Below, one piece after another: positions 1-9,297 of a stretch of DNA of 64,000 nucleotides. The notes under the pieces were generated by a model. That model was not told where the DNA came from. It was given only the letters and a program-made list of their open reading frames with translations, and made no database searches. Each line of letters begins with the position of its first letter. Position 1 is the stretch's first letter. Source of the stretch: Pseudaestuariivita atlantica (GTDB lineage Bacteria; Pseudomonadota; Alphaproteobacteria; Rhodobacterales; Rhodobacteraceae); assembly GCF_001205715.1 (NCBI RefSeq), contig NZ_AQQZ01000003.1, positions 124,001 through 188,000 of the forward strand, given 5' to 3'. The position numbers were made by a program, and so were the translations under genes.

Positions 1-1
1 C

Positions 2-103
2 GCCCCCGAAGCGGTGGCGCTGCACGAGGAAATCCGCCAGCATCAGGCGTCGGTGATGATGGCGGGCGCCAAGGGCGCGTCGGCCGAGGGCATGTACGAG
101 TAG
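2..103 (+). CDS. C-terminal end of an unidentified protein (partial)
   Basis: An open frame enters from the left edge and gives 33 residues, ending in TAG 18 bases before the next gene. The tail is rich in Ala, Glu and Met and carries no diagnostic motif. Its position directly upstream of an HD-domain oxygenase-like gene would suit a PhnY/TmpA-type iron(II) dioxygenase, because such enzymes pair with HD oxygenases in phosphonate breakdown. That is inference from the neighbour only. Confidence 0.5.
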   Translation, partial: APEAVALHEEIRQHQASVMMAGAKGASAEGMYE

Positions 104-121
104 GACGACAGGAGGGGCGCG

Positions 122-718
122 ATGGCACAGGTCAAGTTCACGCAGATGAAGGACGGCGACAAGGCGGATTACGACCTGCTGCACCCGCTGGAGGTCGAAT
201 ACGCGGCGGGCACCGTCGACCGGCTGTTGAAGGCGCTGGTATCGCTGGATGAATCGCTGTCGGGCTACCAGGTCACGCGGCTGGAACATTCGCTGCAATC
301 GGCGACGCGGGCGGAACGGGACGGGGCCGATACCGACTGGATCGTGTCGGCGCTTCTGCACGATATCGGCGACATCTTCGCGCCCTACAACCACGACGAA
401 TACGCCGCCACCATCCTCAAACCCTTCGTGCGCGAGCAATGCACCTGGGTCGTGGAAAAGCACGGCGATTTCCAGATGATCTATTACGGCCATCACGTGG
501 GCGGGAACCCCAACAAGCGCGACGCCTATGCCGGCCACGCCTATTTCGACGATTGCGCGGCGTTTTGCGAGCGGTGGGACCAGGCCTCGTTCGATCCCGA
601 TTACGACATGCTCCCGATCGCGCATTTCGAGGCGCGGGTGCACGAGGTCTTCGCGCGCACGCCCTATGACCCTGCCGTGATCCGCCCCGGCGCGCGGGAG
701 CCGCTGTTCACGGCCTGA
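122..718 (+). CDS. HD-domain protein, PhnZ/TmpB-like putative diiron oxygenase
   Basis: The 198-residue protein has an HD-domain layout: H56 in QVTRLEHSLQSA, the H80-D81 pair in ALLHDIGDIF, and H91, H114 and D153 as further candidate metal ligands. The spacing H56 to H80-D81 (24 residues) and the text around it resemble the mixed-valent diiron oxygenases PhnZ and TmpB, which cleave C-P bonds of hydroxylated aminophosphonates, rather than nucleotide phosphohydrolases. A start at ATG is supported by GGAGGGG just upstream. It follows the unidentified gene by 18 bases, so the two are probably cotranscribed. The substrate cannot be read from sequence; a plain HD phosphohydrolase is the alternative. 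Confidence 0.7.
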   Translation: MAQVKFTQMKDGDKADYDLLHPLEVEYAAGTVDRLLKALVSLDESLSGYQVTRLEHSLQSATRAERDGADTDWIVSALLHDIGDIFAPYNHDEYAATILKPFVREQCTWVVEKHGDFQMIYYGHHVGGNPNKRDAYAGHAYFDDCAAFCERWDQASFDPDYDMLPIAHFEARVHEVFARTPYDPAVIRPGAREPLFTA

Positions 719-763
719 CGCCGGTGACCCGGCCCCCGAGGTGACCGGGCCGCGCGGTGCCTG

Positions 764-2353
764 TTACTCCACCTTCCTCGGCGTGTCGTAGTACGAGGTG
801 CAGGGATCGCCATGCGTGGCACCGGGATTGACGCAGGACGCGCCAAGGATGCCCCAGATGAAATCCATCTGCGTCGCGGTGATCGACGGGCCGCCGAAAT
901 TGTAGAACCACTGTCCATCCGGCGCGCCCATGGCCACCTGGCCATAGCCCAGGAGGTTCGGCCGCCACGTGGCGCCGACGCCCTGCACGCCGGAGAAGCC
1001 CTGCGAATCGACCGAGGACTGGCTGTGGCAGGTCGCGCAGGAGGCGGAGTTCACGAACCCGCCCTCGGTCAGCGTGGCCCCCGTGCCGGTGGGGATGCCC
1101 GCCGCCGTGGTGAAGGACGATTGCGTGCCCTTCAGGCGATAGTTCTTCCACTGCGGGTCGCCGGGGGTGATGACCTGCCAGTCACGGTCGACCTCGTCGA
1201 CGCCGACCCCCATGCCTTCGAACAGCGCCGACAGCTGGTCGGACGGACGCTCACCCGTCATCTCGGGGTGATAGACCTCGCCGGTGACGAAGAGCGGATC
1301 GTTGTGCTTGGTCTTGTCGTCGTTCAGCACGATCATCGGCGGGATGTAGTGATCGCCGAAATCGGCGCCTTCCTGCATCTTGCCGTTCACCTTGTAGCCG
1401 AAGCTGTCGTTGCACCCGATGTAATCGCAGCGACCGGGGTTCATGACGTGCTCCATCGCGTACCAGTGCCAGACGGGGATGTCCTTGGACGCGTTGGTCA
1501 TCGCCATCATGTAATAGACGCCGGGCACCTGCCCCTCGTCATAGTTCTCGATAAAGACGGTGAGGAAGGGATATTCGGGGTGGTTCGGCGGGCCGCCATC
1601 GCCGAGGTCCTGCACGAGGCCAAGGCTTTGCATGATTTCAAGGTGGATGAAATCGGCCTTCACCATCACCGCGTCGACGGGCAGGCGCACCGTCATGCGT
1701 TGCGCCGCGCCGATGTCGCCGTCCGACAGCGCCTTGTTCTGCGCGCGGTTGTGGGAGGCGAGGCCTTCGCGCGAATACATGTCGTTGCGGTAGATGTAGT
1801 CGAACATCGCGCGATTGCGGAAAACCAGCTCAAGCTCCAGGTCGCGCAAGAGCCGACCGGGATCGAGCCTGTCGGCGATGTTCAGCTGCGCCCCGTGGTC
1901 GTTCAGCACCTGTTCGGACGGCGTCCCGTTCGGCTCTGCCGGCAGGGTCGGGATTGGCGAGTAATCCGCCCGGAAGGTGGGGCAGTTGGGGTTCGGGTCC
2001 GACGGGTCAATCGGCGCGTTCGGATCGCAGCAATCCTTGGTCTCGCCGGCGGTGCACAGGCCCCAAGGCTCACCCACCCAGATCGTCTGGTCCATCGACC
2101 AGTTCCAGAACTCCTCGCGGATGGCGGTGGTGAATTGCGTCCATGCAAAGGCGTCCGGGCAGGTCGCCGCCGCCGCTCCGGCAACGCTTTCGTCGAACAC
2201 GGGCACCCCGCCTTCGACCGTGACGCGGCAGGCGTCGCTGTCCTGCACCGCGCTGCGGAACAGCATCATCTGTTGCAGGGTGTTCGGATCCGCGGCGGCC
2301 GGGGCGGCGAGGCCCATCGAGGCAGCAGCGGCAAAAGACAATAAGACACGCAT
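764..2353 (-). CDS. Secreted c-type cytochrome family protein
   Basis: A 529-residue protein with an N-terminal signal peptide (MRVLLSFAAAASMGLAAPAAA) and one haem c attachment motif, CATCH, at residues 439-443, so it should act in the periplasm. The long region before the haem site has no motif I recognise, although it contains several Cys residues, including a CC pair. The start is placed at the ATG preceded by GGAGGAG; an ATG six codons further upstream lacks a matching ribosome-binding site. It lies divergent from valS and downstream of nothing on its own strand, so it appears monocistronic. Single haem and large size suggest an enzyme-linked or electron-transfer role, but the partner is unknown. 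Confidence 0.75.
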   Translation of the reverse strand: MRVLLSFAAAASMGLAAPAAADPNTLQQMMLFRSAVQDSDACRVTVEGGVPVFDESVAGAAAATCPDAFAWTQFTTAIREEFWNWSMDQTIWVGEPWGLCTAGETKDCCDPNAPIDPSDPNPNCPTFRADYSPIPTLPAEPNGTPSEQVLNDHGAQLNIADRLDPGRLLRDLELELVFRNRAMFDYIYRNDMYSREGLASHNRAQNKALSDGDIGAAQRMTVRLPVDAVMVKADFIHLEIMQSLGLVQDLGDGGPPNHPEYPFLTVFIENYDEGQVPGVYYMMAMTNASKDIPVWHWYAMEHVMNPGRCDYIGCNDSFGYKVNGKMQEGADFGDHYIPPMIVLNDDKTKHNDPLFVTGEVYHPEMTGERPSDQLSALFEGMGVGVDEVDRDWQVITPGDPQWKNYRLKGTQSSFTTAAGIPTGTGATLTEGGFVNSASCATCHSQSSVDSQGFSGVQGVGATWRPNLLGYGQVAMGAPDGQWFYNFGGPSITATQMDFIWGILGASCVNPGATHGDPCTSYYDTPRKVE

Positions 2354-2498
2354 AAATCTACACTCCTCCAAATTGATTCGCCCTTAAGTAATAATTCCTT
2401 GCCCTCCGGTTTACCTAGGGGAAAGCGCCCGACCTGCGCACTTTTCCTTCCCCCCCGCCTTTGCTATCCCGCGCGTGACCAAAGCGCAGGACAGATCG

Positions 2499-5400
2499 AT
2501 GCCGATAGCCAAGACCTTCGACGCCGCCACGGCGGAGCCGCGTATCACCGATGCGTGGGAACGCGCCGGTGCGTTCAAGGCCGGCAAGCACGTCCCGAAC
2601 GCCGAGACGGCGATGTTCAGCGTGATGATCCCGCCGCCCAACGTGACCGGCGCGCTGCATATCGGGCACGCCTTCAACAACACGCTGCAGGACATCCTCG
2701 TGCGGTGGCACCGGATGCGCGGGTTCGACACGCTGTGGCAGCCGGGCACCGACCACGCGGGCATCGCCACGCAGATGGTGACCGAACGCGAGATGGCGGC
2801 GAACGGCGAACCCACCCGCGCCGAGATGGGGCGCGAGGCGTTCCTCGCCCGCGTCTGGCAGCAGAAGGTCAAGTCACGCGGCACGATCAAGGCGCAGCTC
2901 GACCGGCTGGGCGCGTCCTGCGACTGGTCGCGCGAAGCCTTCACCATGTCCGGCGGCCCCGGCGCGCCCGAGGGCGAAGACGGCAATTTCCACGACGCCG
3001 TCATCAAGGTCTTCGTGGACATGTACGGCAAGGGCCTGATCTACCGCGGCAAGCGGCTGGTGAACTGGGACCCGCATTTCGAAACCGCCATCTCGGATCT
3101 CGAGGTCGAGAATGTCGAGACACCGGGCCACATGTGGCACTTCAAGTACCCGCTCGCGGGCGGAGCGACCTATGAATATGTCGAGAAGGACGAGGACGGG
3201 AACGTCACGCTGCGGGAGACGCGGGATTACATCTCGATCGCGACGACGCGGCCCGAAACCATGCTGGGCGACGGCGCGGTTGCCGTGCATCCGGGCGACA
3301 CGCGCTATGCGCCCATCGTCGGGCAATTGTGCGAGATCCCGGTGGGCCCGAAAGAGCACCGCCGCCTGATCCCGATCATCACCGACGACTACCCCGATCC
3401 CGATTTCGGCTCGGGCGCGGTGAAGATCACCGGCGCGCATGATTTCAACGACTACGCCGTCGCCAAGCGCGGGAACATCCCCTGCTACCGGCTGATGGAC
3501 ACCAAGGGCGCGATGCGCGCCGATGGAGCGCCCTATGCCGAGGCAGCCGGGGTCGCCATGGCCGTCGCCAAGGGCGAACGTACGCTGACCGAGGCAGAGA
3601 CCGACACGATCAACCTCGTCCCCGACGACCTGCGCGGGCTTGACCGGTTCGAGGCGCGGGACCGCGTGGTCGAACAGATCACCTCCGAAGGGCTGGCGGT
3701 GATGACCACCGCCGACGATCCGCGTCTGGGGTCGGGCACCAAAAAACCCGCCCCGGCCCCCGAGCCGGGGCCTCTTGCCGAAGGTAATCAAGAGGTCCCG
3801 GGTCAAGCCCGGGACGCGGAGGACATGGTGCCGCTGGTCGAGGCGAAACCGATCATGCAGCCCTTCGGCGACCGCTCGAAGGTGGTGATCGAACCGATGC
3901 TGACGGACCAGTGGTTCGTGGACACCGACAAGATCGTCGGCCCCGCATTGGACGCGGTCAAGGACGGCACCGTGAGGATTTTGCCCGAATCCGGCGAACG
4001 GACCTATTACCACTGGCTGGAGAATATCGAGCCGTGGTGCATCTCCCGCCAGCTGTGGTGGGGGCACCAGATCCCGGTTTGGTACGGGTTGAACCTTGTC
4101 CGTGGCGGGTTCCGCGATGACGAAGGCGACGGGGCGCTGGACCTGGCCGAGATGGGCCGCTGGCTCCTCGCGCAGGAGGCCCCGACCGAGGCCGAGCCGC
4201 ACCATTGCGCCAGCGATTTCGACGGCGTGGCCATGCGGTTCGCGGGCGACATCGCCGATCTGCCGACGCCGCTGAACCACGCGCGCATCGTCGAATGTGC
4301 CGACCGGTCCGAGGCGATGACGCGCCTCGCGGAGAGCCTTGCGGAGTACGAGATGACGCAGGATCCGACCCGGCTGGTCTACCCGGTCTGGCGCGATCCC
4401 GACGTGCTCGACACGTGGTTCTCGTCGGGCCTCTGGCCCATCGGCACGCTGGGCTGGCCGGACGACACGCCGGAACTGAAACGGTATTTCCCCACCTCGG
4501 TCCTCGTGACCGGGCAGGACATCCTGTTCTTCTGGGTCGCGCGGATGATGATGATGCAGCTGGCGGTCGTGGATCAGGTCCCGTTCCACGACGTCTACCT
4601 GCACGGCCTTGTCCGCGACGCCAAGGGCAAGAAGATGTCGAAATCGGTGGGCAACGTCGTCGACCCGCTGGAGGTGATCGACCAGTACGGCGCGGATGCG
4701 CTGCGCTTTTCCTCCGCCGCGATGGCGGCGTTGGGCGGCGTGCTGAAGCTCGACATGAAGCGGATCGAGGGCTACCGCAACTTCGGGACCAAGATCTGGA
4801 ACACCGCCAAGCTGGCCGAGATGAACGGCGTGTTCGACGCCGCGCCCCATGCGCAGCCCGCGCCCACCCGCGCCGTGAACAAGTGGATCATCGGCGAATT
4901 GGGCCGCACGCGGGAGGCGGTCGATGCCGCCCTTGCGGCCTACCGGTTCAACGACGCCGCCAACGCGCTTTACGCCTTCTTCTGGGGCATGGTCTGCGAC
5001 CGCTACAACGAGTTCGCCAAGCCGCTTTTCAACGACCCCGAGGCACGGGCCGAGACGCAGGCGACGATGGGCTGGGTGCTGGACCAGTCGCTGATCCTGA
5101 TGCACCCGATCATGCCCTTCCTGACCGAGGAGCTATGGGGCGAGACCGCGACCCGCGACCGCATGTGCGCCCACGCCGAGTGGCCCACCTATGGCGCGGA
5201 ACTGGTCGATGCGGCGGCCGATGCCGAGATCTCGTGGGTGATCGCCGCGATCGACGGCATCCGCTCGGTCCGGGCGCAGATGAACGTGCCGGCGGGCGCG
5301 GTGCTGGACGTGATGTCGGCCGATATCGGCGACGCCGCGCGCGGCTACTGGGAGCGCAACGCCGCCCTGATCGAACGCCTGGCGCGGGTCAATGCCCTGT

Positions 5401-5693
5401 CGTCGGTCGATGCCCTGCCCAAGGGCGCGGTCACGGTCGCGCTGCCGCAGGCAACGCTGGGCCTGCCCCTTGCCGACGTGATCGACGTGGCCGCCGAACG
5501 CGCGCGGCTGGAGAAGTCGCGCGGCAAGCTCGACAAGGAAATCAACGGTCTGGCCGGTCGGTTGAAGAACCCCAAATTCGCCGAAAGCGCGCCCGAGGAG
5601 GTCGTGGCGGAGACGCAGGCAAACCTCGACGCGCGGCAGGAAGAAGCCACCCGGATCGACGAGGCCCTGGCACGATTGGCCGAGATGGGGTGA
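2499..5693 (+). CDS. valS: Valyl-tRNA synthetase
   Basis: Charges tRNA-Val with valine in the cytoplasm. The 1064-residue product has the class I signatures HIGH (residues 54-57) and KMSKS (712-716), a CP1 editing region, the anticodon-binding domain and a C-terminal coiled coil starting near [17 protein letters not shown]. The start is set at MPIAKTF, where AGGACAG lies just upstream; an in-frame GTG eight codons earlier is possible. The protein is about 110 residues longer than E. coli ValS. Part of this is a segment after [11 protein letters not shown] that is, to my knowledge, common in this bacterial group. Another part, residues about 415-442, is encoded by GC-rich hairpins and looks like an inserted repeat element (see findings). 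Confidence 0.97.
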   Translation: MPIAKTFDAATAEPRITDAWERAGAFKAGKHVPNAETAMFSVMIPPPNVTGALHIGHAFNNTLQDILVRWHRMRGFDTLWQPGTDHAGIATQMVTEREMAANGEPTRAEMGREAFLARVWQQKVKSRGTIKAQLDRLGASCDWSREAFTMSGGPGAPEGEDGNFHDAVIKVFVDMYGKGLIYRGKRLVNWDPHFETAISDLEVENVETPGHMWHFKYPLAGGATYEYVEKDEDGNVTLRETRDYISIATTRPETMLGDGAVAVHPGDTRYAPIVGQLCEIPVGPKEHRRLIPIITDDYPDPDFGSGAVKITGAHDFNDYAVAKRGNIPCYRLMDTKGAMRADGAPYAEAAGVAMAVAKGERTLTEAETDTINLVPDDLRGLDRFEARDRVVEQITSEGLAVMTTADDPRLGSGTKKPAPAPEPGPLAEGNQEVPGQARDAEDMVPLVEAKPIMQPFGDRSKVVIEPMLTDQWFVDTDKIVGPALDAVKDGTVRILPESGERTYYHWLENIEPWCISRQLWWGHQIPVWYGLNLVRGGFRDDEGDGALDLAEMGRWLLAQEAPTEAEPHHCASDFDGVAMRFAGDIADLPTPLNHARIVECADRSEAMTRLAESLAEYEMTQDPTRLVYPVWRDPDVLDTWFSSGLWPIGTLGWPDDTPELKRYFPTSVLVTGQDILFFWVARMMMMQLAVVDQVPFHDVYLHGLVRDAKGKKMSKSVGNVVDPLEVIDQYGADALRFSSAAMAALGGVLKLDMKRIEGYRNFGTKIWNTAKLAEMNGVFDAAPHAQPAPTRAVNKWIIGELGRTREAVDAALAAYRFNDAANALYAFFWGMVCDRYNEFAKPLFNDPEARAETQATMGWVLDQSLILMHPIMPFLTEELWGETATRDRMCAHAEWPTYGAELVDAAADAEISWVIAAIDGIRSVRAQMNVPAGAVLDVMSADIGDAARGYWERNAALIERLARVNALSSVDALPKGAVTVALPQATLGLPLADVIDVAAERARLEKSRGKLDKEINGLAGRLKNPKFAESAPEEVVAETQANLDARQEEATRIDEALARLAEMG
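3741..3822. repeat. Palindromic repeat element inserted in frame in valS
   Basis: Three hairpins lie in about 80 bases inside the valS reading frame: GCCCCGGC (3750-3757) with GCCGGGGC (3764-3771); CCTCTT (3771-3776) with AAGAGG (3790-3795); and GTCCCGGG (3795-3802) with CCCGGGAC (3808-3815), loop TCAAG. The encoded peptide is Pro, Gly and Ala rich and sits between the editing domain and the conserved IMQPFGDRS segment. A related hairpin, TCCGGG-GCAAG-CCCGGA, stands between proS and the next gene at 7820-7836, which supports a dispersed element. Confidence 0.7.
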
Positions 5694-5703
5694 GGACTGC
5701 GGT

Positions 5704-5745
5704 CGCAGACGGGCCGCGGCGGCCTGCAGTCTAGGTTCCGCGTCG
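5704..5745. repeat. Deletion-like remnant of the dispersed repeat
   Basis: Just after valS the sequence carries the left boundary of the larger repeat (GACGGGCCGCGG) followed almost directly by a diverged right module (GGCCTGCAG...TTCCGCG). It reads as an internally deleted copy of the elements that follow. Similarity is short, so this is less certain than the full copies. Confidence 0.45.
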
Positions 5746-5771
5746 GATCATCAATTTTCGCTACGGTCGAA

Positions 5772-5990
5772 GACGGGCCGCGGTGCGTCGATCCGACTGT
5801 GCAGCTGGGCGATTTATGTCGGCCAAGTCCGTACACCGCCCAAGTGAGGCGCCAAGACCAGCCAAATCGACGTGCCGGGGGGCGGCCCGTCCCCTCTCGT
5901 CTGTTTTTCTAGGAAAAACAGACTGACGGGCAGCGGATGCGCGGCGGGCTGAAGCCCTTGATTCCGCGCAGGGTTCTTAGCCTTTGCGAG
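5772..5990. repeat. Dispersed repeat, copy A, with a hairpin insertion
   Basis: Positions 5772-5891 form a 120-base unit bounded by the inverted repeat GACGGGCCGC / GCGGCCCGTC, with inner CGTCGAT / ATCGACG-type sequence. It is followed by a second module (about 5936-5990) built on GCGCGG...CCGCGC with an internal GGGCT/AGCCC pairing. Between the two is a 44-base insert absent from copy B, containing a perfect 11-base stem, GTCTGTTTTTC with GAAAAACAGAC (5899-5923). No reading frame of interest is present. Confidence 0.75.
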
Positions 5991-6172
5991 TGTCAAAGAC
6001 GGGCCGCGGCGCGTCGATCCTACCGTTCCGCTGCGCGATTTATGTCGGCCAAGTCCGCACACCGCACCAGCGATGCGCCAATCCCCACCAAATCGACGTG
6101 CCGTGGGGGCGGCCCGTCGATGCGCGGCGGGCTGAAGCCCTTGATTCCGCGCTTGATGTGAAGCGGCAACGA
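5991..6172. repeat. Dispersed repeat, copy B
   Basis: Same structure as copy A without the hairpin insertion: inverted ends at 5998-6007 and 6109-6118 with a 121-base core containing the shared string TTTATGTCGGCCAAGTCCG, then the GCGCGG...CCGCGC module directly after it. Core identity with copy A is high by eye. Small open frames across these copies are repeats read in different frames and were not called. Confidence 0.75.
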
Positions 6173-6177
6173 TGGAC

Positions 6178-6242
6178 ACGGGCAGCGGATGCGCGGCGGC
6201 CTGCGGCCTTGATTCCGCGCAGGGTTCTCAGCGCGTGCGATG
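6178..6242. repeat. Third, right-module-only copy of the dispersed repeat
   Basis: Contains ACGGGCAGCGGATGCGCGG, also present after the hairpin in copy A, then GGCCTGCGGCCTTGATTCCG and GCAGGGTTCTCAGC. The left 120-base core is missing, so the GCGCGG...CCGCGC module can occur alone. Confidence 0.65.
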
Positions 6243-6252
6243 GTGAAGCGCC

Positions 6253-6756
6253 CTAGACCCCCTGCCGCCGCATCAGGCGGAACGGGAAGGCGATGACGGA
6301 AAACAGAAGCCACAGCGCGAAGAGGCCGCCGAAGAACCCGACACCCGCGAACACCGCGCCTTCGAAGGTGAAGGGAACGGCGGGCTTGTAATCCGCCCAT
6401 GCGCGCGCGGCGATGTCGGTGTCGGTGAACCGGGTGGCCTGCGAGGCTCGGGTGAACGGACCGGCGGTTTTCAATGCTTCGAGATCGGCGCTCAACCGGG
6501 CGTGGCGGGTGATCGTCGCGGCCATGGTTTCCGCGCGCTCGGCCCCGATCGCGCCGCCTTGCGCCAATTGCACCAGCGCCTCCTCGCGGCTCGCGCCCAC
6601 CGCGCTTGCATCCGCGTCGAACTCGGCCACCACGCGGCCAAGCTCGTCCACCGCACCCGCAAGGCGCTGCGCGTATTGCTGCGAAAACTCGGGGAATTGC
6701 GACAGGCCAGCAGCGCCTGCCAGCCCCCCGGCCAGGGTAAGCGTCCGGACGATCAT
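6253..6756 (-). CDS. DUF2937 family membrane protein
   Basis: A 167-residue protein with a hydrophobic N-terminus (IVRTLTLAGGLAGAAGL), a polar helical middle (about residues 25-115) and a C-terminal membrane segment around GAVFAGVGFFGGLFALWLLF. The layout and the early SQFPEF-QQYAQRL text match the DUF2937 family, which has no assigned function. The start is set at ATG of MIVRTLTL; the longer frame upstream reads into the preceding intergenic and lacks family similarity. It ends just beside the repeat cluster and probably follows the serine hydrolase gene in one transcript (76-base gap). Confidence 0.75.
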   Translation of the reverse strand: MIVRTLTLAGGLAGAAGLSQFPEFSQQYAQRLAGAVDELGRVVAEFDADASAVGASREEALVQLAQGGAIGAERAETMAATITRHARLSADLEALKTAGPFTRASQATRFTDTDIAARAWADYKPAVPFTFEGAVFAGVGFFGGLFALWLLFSVIAFPFRLMRRQGV

Positions 6757-6832
6757 GCCGCGAACCTGCGCCACGCGATCCCACGGGTCAACGGCGAATT
6801 CACCCCGCCCAGCCAACCGTGGCATGCGCGAT

Positions 6833-7774
6833 TCAGTCGGCGGAAAAGAGCGCGCCCCGCATCGCGGCATCCAGCGCGCCCATCGCGTCCCAGTCGACGC
6901 AGGCGTCGTAGGCCGCGAACAGGCTGTATTCCGTGCCCCAGTTCACCGTGAAACTGCCGCCCGATCCGCCGCCGAACAGGAAACACAACAGCCCGAAATG
7001 CCAGCGATTGTGGCCCCCGCCTCGCGCAGGGCGTCCGATCATGCCAAGGCCATAGAACAGCGGATCGCCCATGCTGGCGCGCGGCGCGGTCTCGGCCGGG
7101 CGATCGGCGAAATAGGCGCGGTGAAAGCGCGCATAATCCCGCGCCGACATCTGCCACCCGCCCCACGGCCCGAAGGCGCCGGTCACCGGCGACAGGCGCG
7201 CGGTGGTCACGCCCACCGGCGCAAGCACGCGGTCAAGGCAGGTGGCGTCATAGGGCGCGTCCGTCAGTGCCTCGATCACCGAACCGAGGATGGCGTAGTT
7301 CTCGTTGTTATAGGCAAACGAGCCGCGCCCACCGCCATGGCCCGCGTCCAGCGCGCGGGCGGTCACCTCGTCCCAGCGGGGCGTCGGATCGTTGCGCCAG
7401 CGCGGCATTCGGCGCTGGGTGCGGTCGCGGGCGAGGCCGCTGGTATGCGTCGTCAGTTCGGCCAGCGTCAGGTCGGAACCGGTGTCGAGGATCACGGACA
7501 GGGGCGTGTCCCACTCCGCCTCTCCCTCGCCCACCAGCGACGCGACGCACAGCGCGGTGATCGCCTTGGAGGTGGATTGCAAGTCCACCGGCATATCGGG
7601 ATCGATCCCCCGGTCCAGCGCCAGCAACTCGCGGTCCCTGTGCATCAGGACCAGCACCGCGTCGGGCTTGCCCACGCTCGCGCGCCAGTCGTCGAAGGCC
7701 GCCGCGACACGTGCGGCGGGATCGGCGGCCAGCGCCGAGGCCCAGAAGGCAAGAACAAGACACAGGATACGCAT
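6833..7774 (-). CDS. Secreted serine hydrolase, beta-lactamase/esterase class C family
   Basis: A 313-residue protein with a short signal peptide (MRILCLVLAFWASALA) and the active-site motifs of the class C/penicillin-binding family: S-T-S-K in LQSTSKAITAL (nucleophile Ser with Lys) and Y-N-N in AYNNENYAILG. The family includes esterases, D-aminopeptidases and beta-lactamases; nothing here shows which reaction it performs. Start chosen at the signal peptide Met rather than the longer frame. Located downstream of proS on the same strand, separated by a short hairpin that may end proS transcription. Confidence 0.8.
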   Translation of the reverse strand: MRILCLVLAFWASALAADPAARVAAAFDDWRASVGKPDAVLVLMHRDRELLALDRGIDPDMPVDLQSTSKAITALCVASLVGEGEAEWDTPLSVILDTGSDLTLAELTTHTSGLARDRTQRRMPRWRNDPTPRWDEVTARALDAGHGGGRGSFAYNNENYAILGSVIEALTDAPYDATCLDRVLAPVGVTTARLSPVTGAFGPWGGWQMSARDYARFHRAYFADRPAETAPRASMGDPLFYGLGMIGRPARGGGHNRWHFGLLCFLFGGGSGGSFTVNWGTEYSLFAAYDACVDWDAMGALDAAMRGALFSAD

Positions 7775-7819
7775 GACGGGCCTCTGCACGGGACCCGGCC
7801 AGTGTTCAATAGCCAAGCG

Positions 7820-7836
7820 TCCGGGGCAAGCCCGGA
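7820..7836 (-). terminator. Hairpin between proS and the serine hydrolase gene
   Basis: TCCGGG-GCAAG-CCCGGA forms a six-base stem with a five-base loop just after the proS stop codon. There is no T-run, so termination is uncertain. Its sequence is close to the third hairpin of the valS insert, so it may instead be a remnant of the same repeat family. Confidence 0.4.
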
Positions 7837-7841
7837 GCGGA

Positions 7842-9176
7842 TCAGGCGCCGTAGATCTCGCGGATGCGGGCGATGGCGGCCTCGGGCGACATCTCCTCGC
7901 TCTCGCCGGTGCGGCGGGAGGTGACTTCGACCACGCCGTTCTTCAGCCCCCGCGGGCCGACGGTGATGCGCCACGGCAGGCCGATCAGGTCCATCGTGGC
8001 GAACTTGCCGCCCGCCCGTTCCTCGCGGTCGTCATAAAGCGGTTCGAGCCCGGCGGCGGTGAGTTGCGCATAAAGGTTCTCGCAGGCCGCGTCGGCATCG
8101 CCGTCACCCTGTTTCAGGTTCACGATCCCGCAATGGAAGGGCGTCACGCCTTCGGGCCAGATGATGCCCTTGTCGTCGTGGCTGGCTTCGATGATCGCGC
8201 CCATCAGGCGGCTGACGCCGATGCCGTGCGATCCCATGTGCACCGGTACGGGCTTGCCGTCGGGCCCCTGCACCGTCGCGCCCATCGGTTCGGAATACTT
8301 GGTTCCGAAGTAGAAGATCTGCCCCACCTCGATCCCGCGCGCGACGCGGCGGCGCTCTTCGGGGATCGCGTTGAACAGCGCCTCGTCGTGGGTTTCGTCC
8401 GTGCGGGCGTACTTGGTAGTAAACTCTTCCATGATCGCGGCGCATTGGTCGACGCTGTCATAGTCGATGTCGCGGTCGCCGAAGGTCAGGTCGGTGACGG
8501 CGCTGTCATAGAAGACCTCTGACTCGCCCGTCTCTGCCAGTACGAGGAATTCATGCGTGTCGTCGCCACCGATGGGGCCCGAGTCCGCGCGCATCGGGAT
8601 CGCCTGCAGGCCCATCCGTTCATAGGTCCGCAGGTAGCTGACGAGGTGGCGGTTATAGGCGTGCAGCGCGTCTTCCTTGGTCAGGTCGAAATTGTAGCCG
8701 TCCTTCATCAGGAACTCGCGGCCCCGCATCACGCCGAAACGCGGGCGGATCTCGTCCCGGAATTTCCACTGGATGTGATACAGCGTCAGCGGCAGCGCCT
8801 TGTAGCTGGACACGTAGCTGCGGAAGATGTCGGTGATCATCTCCTCGTTGGTGGGGCCATAAAGCAGGTCGCGCCCGCCCCGGTCGGTGATGCGCAGCAT
8901 CTCTTCGCCGTAATCGTCGTACCGCCCGCTTTCGCGCCACAGGTCCGCGCCCTGCAGGGTCGGCATCAAGAGCGGGATATGGCCCGCCCGGATCTGTTCT
9001 TCATGCACGATCTGCTCGATCCGCTTCAGAACCTTGTAGCCCAGCGGCAGCCACGAATAGATGCCGGCCGATGCCTGTTTGATCATCCCCGCCCGCAGCA
9101 TGTAGCGGTGCGACACGATCTGCGCCTCGGCGGGCGTTTCTTTCAGGACGGGCAGGAAGTAGCGTGTCAGGCGCAT
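7842..9176 (-). CDS. proS: Prolyl-tRNA synthetase (short, alphaproteobacterial form)
   Basis: Charges tRNA-Pro in the cytoplasm. The 444-residue protein starts [13 protein letters not shown] and contains class II motifs 2 ([19 protein letters not shown]) and 3 ([14 protein letters not shown]). It is much shorter than the about 570 residues of the E. coli enzyme because the editing (INS) domain between motifs 2 and 3 is essentially absent; alphaproteobacteria with this form rely on free-standing deacylases to clear Ala-tRNA-Pro. The C-terminal anticodon-binding domain is intact ([20 protein letters not shown]). A 120-base spacer upstream separates it from the flavoenzyme gene. Confidence 0.96.
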   Translation of the reverse strand: MRLTRYFLPVLKETPAEAQIVSHRYMLRAGMIKQASAGIYSWLPLGYKVLKRIEQIVHEEQIRAGHIPLLMPTLQGADLWRESGRYDDYGEEMLRITDRGGRDLLYGPTNEEMITDIFRSYVSSYKALPLTLYHIQWKFRDEIRPRFGVMRGREFLMKDGYNFDLTKEDALHAYNRHLVSYLRTYERMGLQAIPMRADSGPIGGDDTHEFLVLAETGESEVFYDSAVTDLTFGDRDIDYDSVDQCAAIMEEFTTKYARTDETHDEALFNAIPEERRRVARGIEVGQIFYFGTKYSEPMGATVQGPDGKPVPVHMGSHGIGVSRLMGAIIEASHDDKGIIWPEGVTPFHCGIVNLKQGDGDADAACENLYAQLTAAGLEPLYDDREERAGGKFATMDLIGLPWRITVGPRGLKNGVVEVTSRRTGESEEMSPEAAIARIREIYGA

Positions 9177-9297
9177 GGGACGGAATCTCGGGTAGCTGTT
9201 CGCGTGGCCCTCTGGTTACGCAAACCCTTGTGCCTCTGCAATGACGACCTGTGCGGGGTGCGGGCCGGACAGCGGGATGAGTGCGACCGCCCCGGCC

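Noticed and set aside
812-2344. Long plus-strand frame opposite the cytochrome gene
   Set aside because: Antisense to a gene with signal peptide and CATCH; its translation is Arg/His/Ala rich with no motif, typical for GC-rich shadow frames.
2874-5105. 743-codon frame opposite valS
   Set aside because: Shadow of a well-supported synthetase gene.
5814-6256. Several short frames in the repeat cluster with LIPRR or NQGLQPAAHR text
   Set aside because: They translate the dispersed repeat in different frames and copies; the peptide similarity comes from the repeat, not from coding selection.
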